Origin: Chromobacteriaceae bacterium
GTDB taxonomy: Bacteria; Pseudomonadota; Gammaproteobacteria; Burkholderiales; Aquaspirillaceae
Reading direction: 5' to 3'
NCBI GenBank assembly: GCA_030151505.1
Contig: JASLDQ010000337.1
Coordinates: forward strand, 1-7,198
Length of the DNA: 7,198 nucleotides
Below, one piece after another: positions 6,484 to 7,198 of this stretch. Every line of letters starts with the position of its first letter. The first letter of the stretch is position 1. A program made the translations under genes and the position numbers. The notes under the pieces were generated by a model, which was given only the letters and a program-made list of their open reading frames with translations, was not told the DNA's origin and made no database searches.

Positions 6484-6513
6484 AAAATATTGAGAAGATT
6501 ATTTTTTAGTCAA
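6484..6513 (-). promoter_or_regulatory. Candidate promoter P2 for the S4 / Cys-rich gene pair
   Basis: On the minus strand, TTGACT (plus 6508-6513; 5/6 match to the sigma-70 -35) and TATTTT (plus 6484-6489; 4/6 match to the -10) are 18 bases apart in AT-rich DNA. Transcription would start near 6477, giving a leader of about 64 bases before the ATG at 6413. It is the best promoter-like sequence in the gap. Confidence 0.5.
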
Positions 6514-6547
6514 TCTGTCACATTGTCCACCAGCAGCAAGAACGGCG

Positions 6548-6565
6548 CTGTGAAAATCCTGTGAA
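6548..6565 (-). repeat. Paired CTGTGRA repeat, distal copy (DnaA-box-like)
   Basis: CTGTGAA occurs at 6548-6554 and again at 6559-6565, start-to-start 11 bases, the same orientation and spacing as the proximal pair, and exactly 111 bases from it. TGTGAACAA (6560-6568) has the complement TTGTTCACA, one mismatch from the DnaA box; TGTGAAAAT (6549-6557) is two mismatches away. It lies about 35 bases upstream of the P2 -35. Confidence 0.55.
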
Positions 6566-6607
6566 CAACGCAATCAACCATTTGTTTTTATTCAACAAAA
6601 CAATATA

Positions 6608-6622
6608 GATTAAATTTTAATC
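6608..6622. promoter_or_regulatory. AT-rich palindrome, possible operator
   Basis: GATTAAA-T-TTTAATC is a perfect inverted repeat with 7-base arms around one central base. It covers the -10 of candidate promoter P1, as an operator might. No regulator is recognised. Confidence 0.4.
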
Positions 6623-6641
6623 AAAACCGTAAATCGTGCAA
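6614..6641 (-). promoter_or_regulatory. Candidate upstream promoter P1
   Basis: On the minus strand, TTGCAC (plus 6636-6641; 3/6 match to -35) is followed after 16 bases by TAAAAT (plus 6614-6619; 5/6 match to -10). It lies just past the speA terminator and points to the S4 gene. It is weaker than P2 at -35. Confidence 0.3.
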
Positions 6642-6654
6642 CGATACCCTTGAT

Positions 6655-6685
6655 GGAAAATCCGGTCGCTAAACGACCGGTTTCC
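6655..6685 (-). terminator. Intrinsic terminator after speA
   Basis: CCGGTCG (6662-6668) CTAAA CGACCGG (6674-6680) forms a 7-bp stem with a 5-base loop. Flanking GGAAA/TTTCC pairs extend it past a bulge. On the minus strand it leads into ATTTTCC. It lies about 55 bases after the speA stop, with a GC-rich CCGCCGGCGG palindrome between, and separates speA from the S4 transcription unit. Confidence 0.8.
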
Positions 6686-6738
6686 ACAAAAAGGTCTGCC
6701 GCCGCCCCCACCGGCCACCGCCGGCGGGACGGCGTCGA

Positions 6739-7198
<460 letters not shown>

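Noticed and set aside
6437..6688. Assignment as the chromosomal oriC
   Set aside because: The boxes are imperfect, no dnaA, dnaN or rpmH lies in the window, and the motif also fits a transcription regulator. It is kept only as a hypothesis.

Overview
The window looks like ordinary chromosomal DNA from a high-GC betaproteobacterium. The Rhodocyclales (Thauera, Azoarcus or Zoogloea-like) are my best guess from the protein sequences and gene order, but the genus is inference. Coding density is high. No tRNA, rRNA, insertion sequence, prophage gene or CRISPR array was seen.

Layout: (1) 3-1165, plus strand: the 3' part of recA, a strong intrinsic terminator, then recX, which encodes the RecA modulator. 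(2) 1166-1491: a non-coding gap between the convergent recX and scpA, holding nothing I can name. (3) 1492-2286, minus: scpA, the kleisin of the SMC condensin, downstream of a terminator that closes the next operon. (4) 2349-5866, minus: a tightly spaced run of rnm/yciV (PHP-domain nuclease/phosphatase), yciO (YrdC/Sua5 family), a small site-2 zinc metalloprotease and trpS. It ends in a bidirectional-looking hairpin, and a candidate promoter lies just before rnm. (5) 6002-6413, minus: two small genes overlapping by 8 bp, a YbcJ-type S4 RNA-binding protein and a 65-residue Cys-rich 'oxidoreductase-like' protein. (6) 6414-6738: an AT-rich regulatory gap unlike the rest of the window. (7) 6739-7198, minus: the 3' end of speA (biosynthetic arginine decarboxylase) with its terminator.

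The genes cover recombination control (recA/recX), chromosome segregation (scpA), polyamine synthesis (speA) and a cluster with an RNA/translation flavour (rnm, yciO, trpS, S4 protein). I found no convincing new multi-gene system. Three points deserve a second look. TrpRS carries a four-cysteine pattern nearly identical to the [4Fe-4S] site of Thermotoga TrpRS. The S4 protein is translationally coupled to an uncharacterised Cys-motif protein. The AT-rich gap holds two pairs of CTGTGRA repeats, each pair phased at 11 bp and the pairs exactly 111 bp apart, overlapping DnaA-box-like sequences and flanking a candidate promoter.
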